Shown here piece after piece: positions 1 through 5,434 of a DNA stretch of 10,586 nt (within the stretch, counting starts at the first letter, position 1; every line of letters starts with the position of its first letter). Below the pieces are notes generated by a model. The model was not told the DNA's origin, ran no database searches, and was given only the letters and a program-made list of their open reading frames with translations. The stretch comes from an uncultured Opitutia bacterium. GTDB lineage: Bacteria > Verrucomicrobiota > Verrucomicrobiia > Opitutales > Opitutaceae. The stretch is taken from the NCBI GenBank assembly GCA_937952235.1, contig CALFZM010000223.1, forward strand, positions 1 through 10,586, given 5' to 3'. A program made the translations under genes and the position numbers.

Positions 1-2
1 TT

Positions 3-362
3 GAATCCGTTCCCGTTGCTCCCGCTCGCGTCTTTAAGGCGCTTTCGTCCGATGAGCTCCGCCGTTGCGCTCCCTCGATCTTCGCCGAGCACGCCCGGCC
101 GGGGGTTTCCTCCCGCTACACCTTCGTTTCCACCCAGCAGGTCGTTGCCCTGCTTGGCGCGGAGGGTTGGGAGCCGGTGAAGGCTTCGGAGCAGCGGGTC
201 AGGTTGGAGGACCGCATCGGTTTCCAGATGCACGAAATCCGGTTTGCCCGGCGCGTTGACCTGGAGGCCGGGGCCTTTCAGGTCGGCAACACCCGTCCGG
301 AAATGATCCTGCAGAACGCGCACGACGGCAGCCGGGCTTACCGCATCGACGCGGGCCTGTAG
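3..362 (+). pseudogene. DUF932-family protein, internal fragment truncated at its 3' end
   Basis: The frame is open from the window edge and ends at a TAG at 360–362, giving about 119 residues with no start visible. The stretch with SRYTFV, an EGWEPV-type turn, QRVRLED, IGFQMHEIRF and then NAHDGSRAYRIDAGL is the recognisable central part of DUF932 proteins. These are found on plasmids, prophages and integrative elements, and their biochemical role is unknown. In intact members the protein continues for well over 100 residues after the '…Y-x-(L/I)-x-AGL' segment, usually with a FRLVCSNG-like sequence. Here the stop falls directly after AGL and nothing similar follows in any + frame. The gene therefore appears cut by a rearrangement at about 360. 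It supports a mobile-element origin for the left flank. I am confident of the family, but less so that it is a pseudogene rather than a natural short variant. Confidence 0.72.
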
Positions 363-711
363 GATGCAGGAATACGGCCGAGTTGACCAGTCTTTGGCAG
401 ACGTCGAAGAATCTTGGCAACTCTCGGTCGTTGGCGAGCGGGTCAAGCAGACCAATGAATCCGCGGGGAGGGATCGGACATAAGGCTGAGATTCGCCACA
501 ACACGCCTTCAGGGCGGCACCCGTTGTTGCGCACTCCAAGTTAGTCGTGAGTGTTGAGACGGGGTTGATAAACGCGCCGTAGTGATCGACTACCTGTTTG
601 CGGACTTTTGTCTGGTGTCGATTCCTGCAATGAATACTCGCCGCCGAGAAGAGCGACAAACGCAGCAAGCGACCGCCGGCCGACAACCGGAGCCAAATTT
701 CCAAGCGACAC
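363..711. other. gene-poor junction region between the DUF932 fragment and the integrase 3' end
   Basis: No convincing gene is visible here. On the minus strand an open frame starts at 534 and runs leftward. Its first 57 or so codons (534 to about 363) have a plausible protein-like composition (for example GFIGLLDPLANDRELPRFF), but past 363 it only reads antisense to the DUF932 fragment. This could be the 5' stub of a second gene broken at the same junction, but I do not recognise it. A small inverted repeat (GTAGT, five-base loop, ACTAC) lies at 579–593 and has no evident function. There is no clear T-rich terminator below the integrase stop at 712. Confidence 0.3.
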
Positions 712-2046
712 CTAGAGAGGGAAAATCGCGTAGAATTCTTCCGCCTCAGCCACGCTCATCCGATTCAGATAGTGCGTGCGGATAACGGTCTCACTGGTTC
801 CGAATTCCGTCGCCGCCAGCGCAATCGACCCAAACTTAGCGACAAAGGCGGAAATGCAGGTGTGGCGCAGAAAATCATGCCCGATTTCGAAACGCTCGCG
901 GATCGGTCGCAGCTCATCGTAGTCGCCCGGACAAATCGATTGGGAAGTTGGCGGATACTTTTTGAGCCAAGCCGCGAGGTTGGGCTGAATTCTAGTAGAA
1001 CGCGCGCGCCTGTCCTTCGCGATCGCGGCGGAAACGTGCAAGTATTCCTCTCTCAGATACGTCTCTAGCCCTTCGCTCCCAACCGCGGCGGCAAGCTTGT
1101 GGATTTCTCCTCCGCGCAGATAGGGTCGGATGCCGGCGAACATCGCCAACGCTATCATGGTGCACCATTCCGGTGCTTCTTTTTGCAGCCAAGCCATCGT
1201 GGCGCGACAGTTCGCAATTTCCATTCGTTTGGGCGGTTGGCGGGTGATCATGCGCTTGCTGTAGCGCACAACGTCCGCAACCGGGTTCTCTCCGATCCAT
1301 TTCCGCGGCTTGAGAGTGAACCACTCGAACACCGCATGAACATCGCCTCGGTATCCGTTCCATGTTCCCTTGTCGACGTCGCGATCCGTCAGCCAACGCG
1401 TCACATCTTCGGTCGTGACGTCGGCGATCTTCACCTCGGCACCGAGAAACTGGGCGAGCATGCGAGACCGGCGATAGAGATTGTCCAGTTGTGACGACGA
1501 CACATGCCCATCGCGGGCGGAGCGGAATTGCTCGATGCCGTCCACCAGTTTCACCTCGGTTCGTTTGGGCGGTGGATTCGCGACAGCATGCCGGATGGCT
1601 TCCGCCAGAGAAAATCCGGCGCCTTTCAAAACCACATGCGCGGCGATTATCTCGCGCACGGCGGCGCGCAGACTCAGACCGGTGTCCGACAACAACGTGA
1701 AAGCTGATTCCGCCTCACGGAGCTGGCTGAGTGTAAGGTAGGTCGCCTTGGACCGCGGCGCACTTGAACCCAACGTGCGCTCCATCTCCCACTGGGCTTG
1801 CTTCTCCTCCGCTTCCTCCTTGTCGCAGGTGACGAACTTGCGCTGCTTGCCCTGAATGGAAACCGTCACCCGAAATCTGGCCCGCCCAGATTCGTTTGGA
1901 ATCTGGACCAGATTTGCGGGACTGGAGCGGAGCGGCACATAGGGGGTAAGGGTGGATTGCGCTGCGGGTCTACTTTTCTCCCCTTCTTTTCCTCCATTTT
2001 CTGTCTTTCGTGCATAGATGAGGTATGCACGACCCTGTTTTGGCAA
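712..2046 (-). CDS. site-specific tyrosine recombinase (phage-type integrase)
   Basis: This is an integrase that cuts and rejoins DNA at attachment sites through a tyrosine nucleophile. The N-terminal part has a short beta-rich arm-like region (RFRVTVSIQGKQRKF), then a helical core-binding domain around SARDGHVSSSQLDNLYRRSRM. The catalytic domain follows. Box I is FAGIRPYLRGGE with Arg at 1126–1128. Next is TRIQPNLAAWLKKYP, then HDFLRHT with His at 877–879 and Arg at 865–867. The EFGTSETVIRTHYL motif carries the nucleophile Tyr at 769–771. The usual LGH histidine is replaced by Thr, in a position where I recall relatives having Asn. The C-terminus (AEAEEFYAIFPL) matches a Verrucomicrobial integrase type I recall. 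The start is uncertain: the frame is open to an ATG at 2229, but those codons read through a tRNA remnant, so a start downstream of it is more likely. I list TTG at 2046; GTG at 1938 is an alternative. No good ribosome site marks any of them. The gene's 5' end faces the tRNA remnant, the usual int–att layout. Confidence 0.88.
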   Translation of the reverse strand: MPKQGRAYLIYARKTENGGKEGEKSRPAAQSTLTPYVPLRSSPANLVQIPNESGRARFRVTVSIQGKQRKFVTCDKEEAEEKQAQWEMERTLGSSAPRSKATYLTLSQLREAESAFTLLSDTGLSLRAAVREIIAAHVVLKGAGFSLAEAIRHAVANPPPKRTEVKLVDGIEQFRSARDGHVSSSQLDNLYRRSRMLAQFLGAEVKIADVTTEDVTRWLTDRDVDKGTWNGYRGDVHAVFEWFTLKPRKWIGENPVADVVRYSKRMITRQPPKRMEIANCRATMAWLQKEAPEWCTMIALAMFAGIRPYLRGGEIHKLAAAVGSEGLETYLREEYLHVSAAIAKDRRARSTRIQPNLAAWLKKYPPTSQSICPGDYDELRPIRERFEIGHDFLRHTCISAFVAKFGSIALAATEFGTSETVIRTHYLNRMSVAEAEEFYAIFPL

Positions 2047-2112
2047 CTGTGGGGCAATGTCACCGGAAACGGAAATGCCCTGATCATCAACTAGATGAGC
2101 AGGGCATTTTCC

Positions 2113-2144
2113 TGGCGTCCCCACGGGGATTCGAACCCCGGTTC
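2113..2144 (-). repeat. 3' end of a tRNA (probably tRNA-Glu), orphan att core
   Basis: Read on the minus strand, this stretch gives a five-pair T stem (CGGGG / CCCCG) around the loop TTCGAAT. An acceptor 3' strand TGGGGAC, a G discriminator and CCA follow. The acceptor strand and T arm fit tRNA-Glu, whose 5' end would begin GTCCCCA; E. coli tRNA-Glu also ends GGGGACGCCA. The body of the tRNA is missing: upstream (2145–2190) there is no GTCCCCA, D arm or paired anticodon stem. This is therefore only the segment typically duplicated when an element integrates at a tRNA 3' end. It sits close to the 5' region of the integrase ending at 712. The outer boundary of the duplicated core is approximate. 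The tRNA-Glu assignment is likely but rests on the acceptor and T arm only. Confidence 0.78.
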
Positions 2145-2390
2145 TCATTGCCCCAAGAGAGCCAAATATCGCTTTCCGCTTGGAGATGGTCGCTGAGTAC
2201 CTCCACTCCGCGTTCGACGAATGTCCCATGCAGGATGCGTCCTACTGCGTCTATCTCGACCGCAAGAATTTCGCCATCAGCCAGCATCTTATCACACTTG
2301 GCTCGGCGACGTCCGCTCCACGTGAGGTCTCCGAGGGGTGCCATCCTCGCCGGCACCACGGCCGTCGCCGGCGCCCACAGCCATTGGATG
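2145..2390. other. non-coding or degenerate spacer between the tRNA remnant and the abiE control region
   Basis: No gene can be supported here. Two minus-strand frames are open: one from 2229 reads into the integrase, and one from 2359 ends at 2087 after passing through the tRNA remnant. The second contains a protein-like stretch (KMLADGEILAVEIDAVGRIL), so a decayed coding fragment is possible, but I do not recognise it. A single GCCAAATAT at 2161–2169, next to the tRNA remnant, resembles the GCCAAACAT units near the second tRNA remnant and could be an integrase arm site. With one copy this is speculative. Confidence 0.3.
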
Positions 2391-2473
2391 GGTTTATTTT
2401 ATTGCAGATAAGGGAAGAGTTGCTTGTTTTAATTGCAACGAAATGAACCTTCCGGTTTAATTCGTTGCAGATA
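2391..2473 (+). promoter_or_regulatory. abiE operator: direct and inverted repeats upstream of the antitoxin gene
   Basis: Two arms form a near-palindrome. TGCAACGAAATGAACC (2434–2449) and GGTTTAATTCGTTGCA (2454–2469) pair at 14 of 16 positions across a four-base TTCC loop. A third copy in the same orientation as the right arm lies upstream: 2391–2410 matches 2454–2473 at 17 of 20 positions, including an identical TTGCAGATA. AbiEi antitoxins are known to repress their own operon by binding inverted repeats in the promoter through a winged-helix domain. The repeats lie directly before an AbiEi gene, so an operator role is a reasonable inference. Confidence 0.68.
2433..2461 (+). promoter_or_regulatory. 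candidate sigma-70 promoter of the abiE operon
   Basis: A −35-like TTGCAA (2433–2438) and a −10-like TTTAAT (2456–2461) are separated by 17 bases. They match the consensus at 4 of 6 and 5 of 6 positions. The −35 box overlaps the left arm of the inverted repeat and the −10 box lies in the right arm, so repressor binding would occlude both. Transcription would begin near 2468, about five bases before the ATG at 2473, giving a nearly leaderless mRNA. That agrees with the lack of any Shine-Dalgarno sequence before that ATG. This is a prediction from consensus matching alone. Confidence 0.5.
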
Positions 2474-3264
2474 TGACCAGAGATACTGGTTCAAAACGAC
2501 AAAAATTAAACCAGAGGCTGAACGCCGCACCAGCCGGTGCGGTGCTCACCTCGGCATGGCTCAAGGGCCAAGGCATATCCAGTCGTCTGGCCGACTACTA
2601 CGCCAGCTCCGGCTGGTTGCACCGCGTCGGAGATGGAGCGTTCACCGTTCAACCCGAGCCCCCCACCTGGCTGGGCGCGGTTTTCGGGCTCCAGCAGAAA
2701 TCGAAGTCGTTTCATCCCGGCGGACGCACCGCGTTGGAACTCTCCGGCCTCGCCCATTTTCTACCCCTGGGAGATGCTCACCCCGTCTATCTTTTCAGCC
2801 GCGCCGGTGACCGGCTTCCCGCCTGGTTCAAGGGGCTGCCTTGGTTCAGTCGCGTCCGCCATGTCAGCACGAACTTCCTGCCCCAGGAACTCGGGCTGCG
2901 CGAACACCGCGAAGGAGCACTCACCGTGACGGTCTCCGCGCCCGAGCGGGCCGCATTCGAGTTTCTCCAACATCTGACGCTGGACGATGCCGGCTACGAA
3001 CATGCCAACCTTGTTTTCGAAGGGCTCGGCACGCTACGCCCGGGTTTGGTCAAATCGCTTCTGGAGGCCTGCGCGTCGATCAAGGTGAAGCGACTCTTCC
3101 TCCACTTGGCCGAGAAACAAGCATACCCATGGTTCAAGCAATTGGATCTGACGAAGGTTTCGCTCGGCAGCGGCAAGCGCGTGCTCATCCCCGGCGGACG
3201 CCTCGATCCCAAATACCTGATCACCGTCCCGGCGGCGGTCGAAACCCCTTCCGACGCCCCATGA
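2473..3264 (+). CDS. abiEi: type IV toxin-antitoxin system antitoxin / transcriptional repressor, AbiEi family
   Basis: This 263-residue protein has the AbiEi layout. An N-terminal winged-helix region spans about residues 10–60 (AGAVLTSAWLKGQGISSRLADYY, then GWLHRVGDGAF). A conserved middle domain follows with HPGGRTALELSGLAHFLP (about 81–98), VYLFSRAGDRLPAWF and the ERAAFEFLQHL segment. The C-terminal helical part includes KRLFLHLAEKQAYPWFKQLDL. In the family the N-terminal part represses the operon and the C-terminal part counters the AbiEii toxin. The mechanism is type IV: the antitoxin does not need to bind the toxin directly. The ATG at 2473 is chosen because the helical N-terminus begins there and the promoter and palindrome end just upstream. 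The stop TGA overlaps the toxin start as ATGA, so the pair is probably translationally coupled. Likely autoregulated through the repeats at 2391–2473. Confidence 0.87.
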   Translation: MTRDTGSKRQKLNQRLNAAPAGAVLTSAWLKGQGISSRLADYYASSGWLHRVGDGAFTVQPEPPTWLGAVFGLQQKSKSFHPGGRTALELSGLAHFLPLGDAHPVYLFSRAGDRLPAWFKGLPWFSRVRHVSTNFLPQELGLREHREGALTVTVSAPERAAFEFLQHLTLDDAGYEHANLVFEGLGTLRPGLVKSLLEACASIKVKRLFLHLAEKQAYPWFKQLDLTKVSLGSGKRVLIPGGRLDPKYLITVPAAVETPSDAP

Positions 3265-4181
3265 GAGCAACCCCGTTCTTCAGGCAGGCCGACCTGCTTG
3301 TGCAGGTCGTGCCCTTCGTGAACGCCGAGGCCTGCTTCGCGCTCAAGGGCGGCACGGCGATCAACTTTTTCTTGCGCGATTTCCCGCGCCTGTCCGTGGA
3401 CATCGATCTGGTTTACCTGCCGCTTGAGGATCGGCCGACGACGTTGCGGGGAATCGACGCCGCACTCCAACGCATCACGGCGAAGATCCGCCGGGCCATG
3501 CCGGGCGTGCAGGTCCGGGATCATCGTGCCGTCAGCGATCAACTCCTTTTCAAGCTGACCGTGCGCGCCGCGGACGGCACCGAGGTGAAGATCGAGCCCA
3601 ACACGGTTCTCCGCGGCACGCTGTATCCGACCGCCGACCTCAACCTGTCGCCCCGAGCCGTCGAAATGTTCGGCCGTTCGGCCACGATGCGCGTCGTGTC
3701 GCTGCCGGACCTGTTCGGCGGCAAGCTCTGCGCCGCGCTCGACCGCCAGCACCCGCGCGACCTTTTCGATGTGCATGGGCTCTTCCAGGCCGAAGGAATC
3801 ACCGATGAAATCCGGCGCGCCTTCGTCGTGTTTCTGGCGAGCCACGACCGGCCGATGAGCGAACTGCTCACCCCGAATCGGAAGGATTTGAAGCAGGTCT
3901 TTGCCGACCAGTTCGAGGGCATGACGCTCGATCCGGTGCCGCTCGCGGTGCTGGAGGAGACCCGCGAGCGGCTGATCGAGCGGATCAACACGGACCTCAC
4001 CACCGCCGAGCGGGAGTTTCTGCTCTCGATGAAACGACTGGAGCCCAAATGGGAGCTGCTCGGCTTGCCAGGAGTCGAACGCCTGCCCGGACCGCAGTGG
4101 AAACTCTACAATCTGCGCAAAATGGACGCGGCCAAGCGTCGCGCCGCCGCGGAGCAGCTCCGGAAAAGGCTCGGGCTGTAG
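3261..4181 (+). CDS. abiEii: nucleotidyltransferase toxin, AbiEii/AbiGii family
   Basis: This 306-residue protein is the toxin partner of the preceding gene. AbiEii proteins are DNA-polymerase-beta-like nucleotidyltransferases; when active they arrest growth, which in phage-infected cells gives abortive infection. The diagnostic motifs are present and intact. KGGTA (residues 29–33) lies in the nucleotide-binding loop. SVDIDL (45–50) carries the two metal-binding aspartates. VKIEPN (109–114) supplies the third acidic position. GGKLCAALDRQHPRDLFD (153–170) is the downstream K…R..P-RDLFD motif. Length fits the family. The start is the ATG within the ATGA overlap; the frame is open further upstream to 2841, but only antisense-like or shadow sequence of the antitoxin lies there. 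No Shine-Dalgarno is seen, consistent with coupling. The gene ends 12 bases before the convergent truncated integrase. Nothing suggests inactivation. Confidence 0.9.
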   Translation: MRATPFFRQADLLVQVVPFVNAEACFALKGGTAINFFLRDFPRLSVDIDLVYLPLEDRPTTLRGIDAALQRITAKIRRAMPGVQVRDHRAVSDQLLFKLTVRAADGTEVKIEPNTVLRGTLYPTADLNLSPRAVEMFGRSATMRVVSLPDLFGGKLCAALDRQHPRDLFDVHGLFQAEGITDEIRRAFVVFLASHDRPMSELLTPNRKDLKQVFADQFEGMTLDPVPLAVLEETRERLIERINTDLTTAEREFLLSMKRLEPKWELLGLPGVERLPGPQWKLYNLRKMDAAKRRAAAEQLRKRLGL

Positions 4182-4193
4182 TTGGCGCGCGCA

Positions 4194-4814
4194 TCAGGCC
4201 GCAAACGCGCATTTGGGCAAGGCGGTCGGAGTGACATTCCTTTCGGCGGGGAGACGACGAAGGAGGTCGTCCCGGATGTGCCGCCAGGTCGTGTTTTCCA
4301 TCGCTACCAGCTTGGCCCGGAGTTCACCGAGGTTGAAGGCCTCCGCCGGCTGCGCCGAGCGGTCACCCAGCAGGGCCGGCAACCGGCCAGCGAGCGTGCG
4401 CCGGAATTCCTCCCGGCCCGGCTGGAAGTAGTGTTTGAGCACAATCGCGGTGGTGCGATGCCCCGTGACCTTCTGCACGATTTCCAGCGGCACGCCGGCC
4501 GTGAGCGCCACGGTCACCCAAGTGACGCGGAACGAATGAAAATCGCGGAGCGAGGCCTTGCGCAGGCCGTGTTCCCGTTGTTGCTGCACCGCGCCGCGCG
4601 TGGGCCGCTGCGCCTCGTCTTCCTTCGGATTGAAGTAACCCGCCGCCTTCATCACGCGGCGAACTCGGTCGGTGAGGTGGTCGGGGTTGACCCGGTAGTG
4701 CGCCTCCAAATCCGGGAAGACATAGAACGGCGGACGCGGCGCGGGCTTCGCCAACGCCTTTTCGAGTACGCCCCGCAGGAGCGGGAAGATCGGGATCTGT
4801 AGTTCCAATGCCAT
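4194..4814 (-). CDS. tyrosine recombinase, N-terminally truncated (catalytic C-terminal half only)
   Basis: The 206-residue product contains the later catalytic boxes of a phage-type integrase. An LELQIPIFPLL start corresponds to the strand after the beta-hairpin. Next come YVFPDLEAHY and HLTDRVRRVMKAAGY, then FHSFRVTW with His93 and Arg96. TGHRTTAIVLKHYF follows with His119, His128 and nucleophile Tyr129 (codon 4428–4430). The core-binding domain, the box I arginine and the catalytic lysine hairpin, roughly 200 residues in relatives, are absent. The protein should not recombine DNA alone. Unusually, the ATG at 4814 has a strong ribosome site (AAGGAG at 4829–4824, nine bases away), the best in this window, so the fragment may be expressed. 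It lies between the AbiEii gene (convergent) and the tRNA-Met remnant, as expected for the integrase of the element that targeted that tRNA. It could be a decay product or a regulatory short form; decay is likelier. Confidence 0.8.
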   Translation of the reverse strand: MALELQIPIFPLLRGVLEKALAKPAPRPPFYVFPDLEAHYRVNPDHLTDRVRRVMKAAGYFNPKEDEAQRPTRGAVQQQREHGLRKASLRDFHSFRVTWVTVALTAGVPLEIVQKVTGHRTTAIVLKHYFQPGREEFRRTLAGRLPALLGDRSAQPAEAFNLGELRAKLVAMENTTWRHIRDDLLRRLPAERNVTPTALPKCAFAA

Positions 4815-4823
4815 GACGTTGTT

Positions 4824-4829
4824 CTCCTT
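4824..4829 (-). promoter_or_regulatory. strong ribosome binding site for the truncated recombinase
   Basis: AAGGAG on the minus strand lies nine bases before the ATG at 4814–4812. It decides that start over the upstream in-frame ATG at 4901, which has no such site. The other genes here lack a clear Shine-Dalgarno, so this one stands out. Confidence 0.6.
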
Positions 4830-4895
4830 GTTGCGTTGAGGTTTTGTGACCTCGTGCAACTGCGGGCAACGGACAGCACCTCCCGAAATCGCGGT

Positions 4896-4924
4896 AGCCA
4901 AACATTACGCCAAACATGCCCCGA
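4896..4924 (+). repeat. 29-base direct repeat, copy 1 (contains two GCCAAACAT units)
   Basis: This stretch matches 5130–5158 at 27 of 29 positions. Each copy holds two GCCAAACAT units 12 bases apart (here at 4897 and 4909). It lies 44 bases before the anticodon-loop edge of the tRNA-Met remnant. Short tandem units placed either side of an att core are the usual look of integrase arm-type or excisionase binding sites, but this role is inferred. Confidence 0.75.
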
Positions 4925-4967
4925 AAGTAGGGTTAACTGCTTGAGGGTGCGGGAGGTCGAAGTTGCC

Positions 4968-5012
4968 CTCATAACCTGAAGGTCGCTGGTTCAAATCCAG
5001 CCCCTGCACCCA
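4968..5012 (+). repeat. 3' half of tRNA-Met(CAU), orphan att core
   Basis: From 4968 the sequence reads as the anticodon loop CTCATAA, the 3' anticodon strand, the variable loop, and a T arm with stem GCTGG / CCAGC around TTCAAAT. An acceptor 3' strand CCCTGCA and a CCA at 5010–5012 follow. The bases before the loop (TTGCC) cannot pair with the 3' anticodon strand CCTGA; an intact gene would have TCAGG there. No D arm or TGCAGGG 5' end is present. The match therefore begins at the anticodon loop, a classic integrase crossover point, and this is the duplicated 3' half left by integration rather than a working tRNA. Its orientation puts the integrated element to the left (toward the truncated recombinase) and flanking chromosome to the right. 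The discriminator would be C, unusual for tRNA-Met, so true identity may end at 5008. Confidence 0.82.
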
Positions 5013-5017
5013 ATTTG

Positions 5018-5045
5018 AAACCCCCGGAATCACTTCCGGGGGTTT
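5018..5045 (+). terminator. Rho-independent terminator after the tRNA-Met remnant
   Basis: A perfect 12-pair hairpin, AAACCCCCGGAA – TCAC – TTCCGGGGGTTT, begins five bases after the tRNA end and runs into TTTCTT. It is most likely the native terminator of the target tRNA gene, retained on the chromosomal side of the junction. It could also stop minus-strand transcripts arriving from the right. Confidence 0.8.
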
Positions 5046-5058
5046 CTTGGCTAATAGG

Positions 5059-5208
5059 TTACGCGTTTTCGAAAGAGCGACTGCCCGCGGTACAACATTG
5101 AGCAACGAGAGGCAACTTTGGGACGCCAAAGCCAAACATTGCGCCAAACATGTCCCGAGCCTGCTCGATCGCCACGTCACGCGTGGCGTTGGTCAGAGTC
5201 GTGAACAC
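5059..5208 (-). CDS. hypothetical short ORF (49 aa), possibly a gene remnant
   Basis: A minus-strand frame begins at GTG (5208–5206) and ends at TAA (5061–5059), just outside the terminator hairpin at 5018–5045. The product includes NATRDVAIEQARDMFGAMFGFG, with ordinary-looking codons, and could be the tail of a lost chromosomal gene. The MFGAMFG part is encoded by the second 29-base repeat; the first repeat encodes MFGVMFG in the same register. I do not recognise a family, and it may not be a gene. Confidence 0.2.
   Translation of the reverse strand: MFTTLTNATRDVAIEQARDMFGAMFGFGVPKLPLVAQCCTAGSRSFENA
5130..5158 (+). repeat. 29-base direct repeat, copy 2 (contains two GCCAAACAT units)
   Basis: Copy 2 differs from 4896–4924 at two positions only. 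Its GCCAAACAT units are at 5131 and 5143, and a further GCCAAA lies directly before it at 5125. The two copies bracket the tRNA-Met remnant and its terminator. The offset is 234 bases. Confidence 0.75.
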
Positions 5209-5253
5209 GTGCGATGCTGGGGCAGTTCCCGATGCACCAGGGAGAAAATCCGA

Positions 5254-5346
5254 TCATTCCCTTTGGGCGCAGTAGAGGAAGCTGTAGTAACTCGCGCCAC
5301 AGTAGCCACACTTTCGCAGGCCAGAATCGGGGATCTGGAGAATCAT
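5254..5346 (-). CDS. hypothetical 30-residue cysteine-rich micro-ORF
   Basis: A minus-strand ATG (5346–5344) opens a 30-codon frame ending at TGA (5256–5254), with an in-frame stop two codons upstream of the ATG. The product contains LRKCGYCGASYYSFLYC, that is Cys13-x2-Cys16 and Cys26, reminiscent of half a zinc ribbon. GAGGG lies directly against the ATG, too close for a normal ribosome site. The peptide's Cys/Tyr richness is unlike the random Arg/Pro/Ala-rich frames of this GC-rich DNA. It may be the conserved tail of a degraded protein or a microprotein. I do not recognise it. Confidence 0.25.
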   Translation of the reverse strand: MILQIPDSGLRKCGYCGASYYSFLYCAQRE

Positions 5347-5434
5347 CCCTCACGGGATAGCATGCTTAAGACCCGAATTCCGAAGAATATTTCGGCAAAC
5401 CGGCGGCGTTCGCGGAGTGTTTTCGTGCCCCGTC

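Larger units (their letters stand above)
5046..5434. other. gene-poor spacer between the tRNA-Met remnant and the sigma factor gene
   Basis: No established gene is seen. The stretch holds the second copy of the 29-base repeat and two minus-strand micro-ORFs (5059–5208 and 5254–5346, listed separately). It also has a six-pair inverted repeat GCCACG/CGTGGC at 5171–5187, and CCGAAGAATATTTCGG at 5380–5395 about 40 bases before the sigma gene. The last could be an operator or part of the promoter region, but no clear −35/−10 pair can be assigned. Confidence 0.4.

Noticed and set aside
2113..2190. A functional tRNA-Glu gene on the minus strand
   Set aside because: Only the T arm and acceptor 3' strand are present; no GTCCCCA 5' end or anticodon stem is found within 76 bases.
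2841..3260. Upstream extension of the AbiEii reading frame into the antitoxin gene
   Set aside because: Those residues are an out-of-frame reading of the antitoxin. The toxin fold starts at the ATG in the ATGA overlap and the length then fits the family.
4968..5012. A functional tRNA-Met gene
   Set aside because: The 5' half is missing: there is no acceptor 5' strand or D arm, and the bases before the anticodon loop cannot pair with the 3' anticodon strand.
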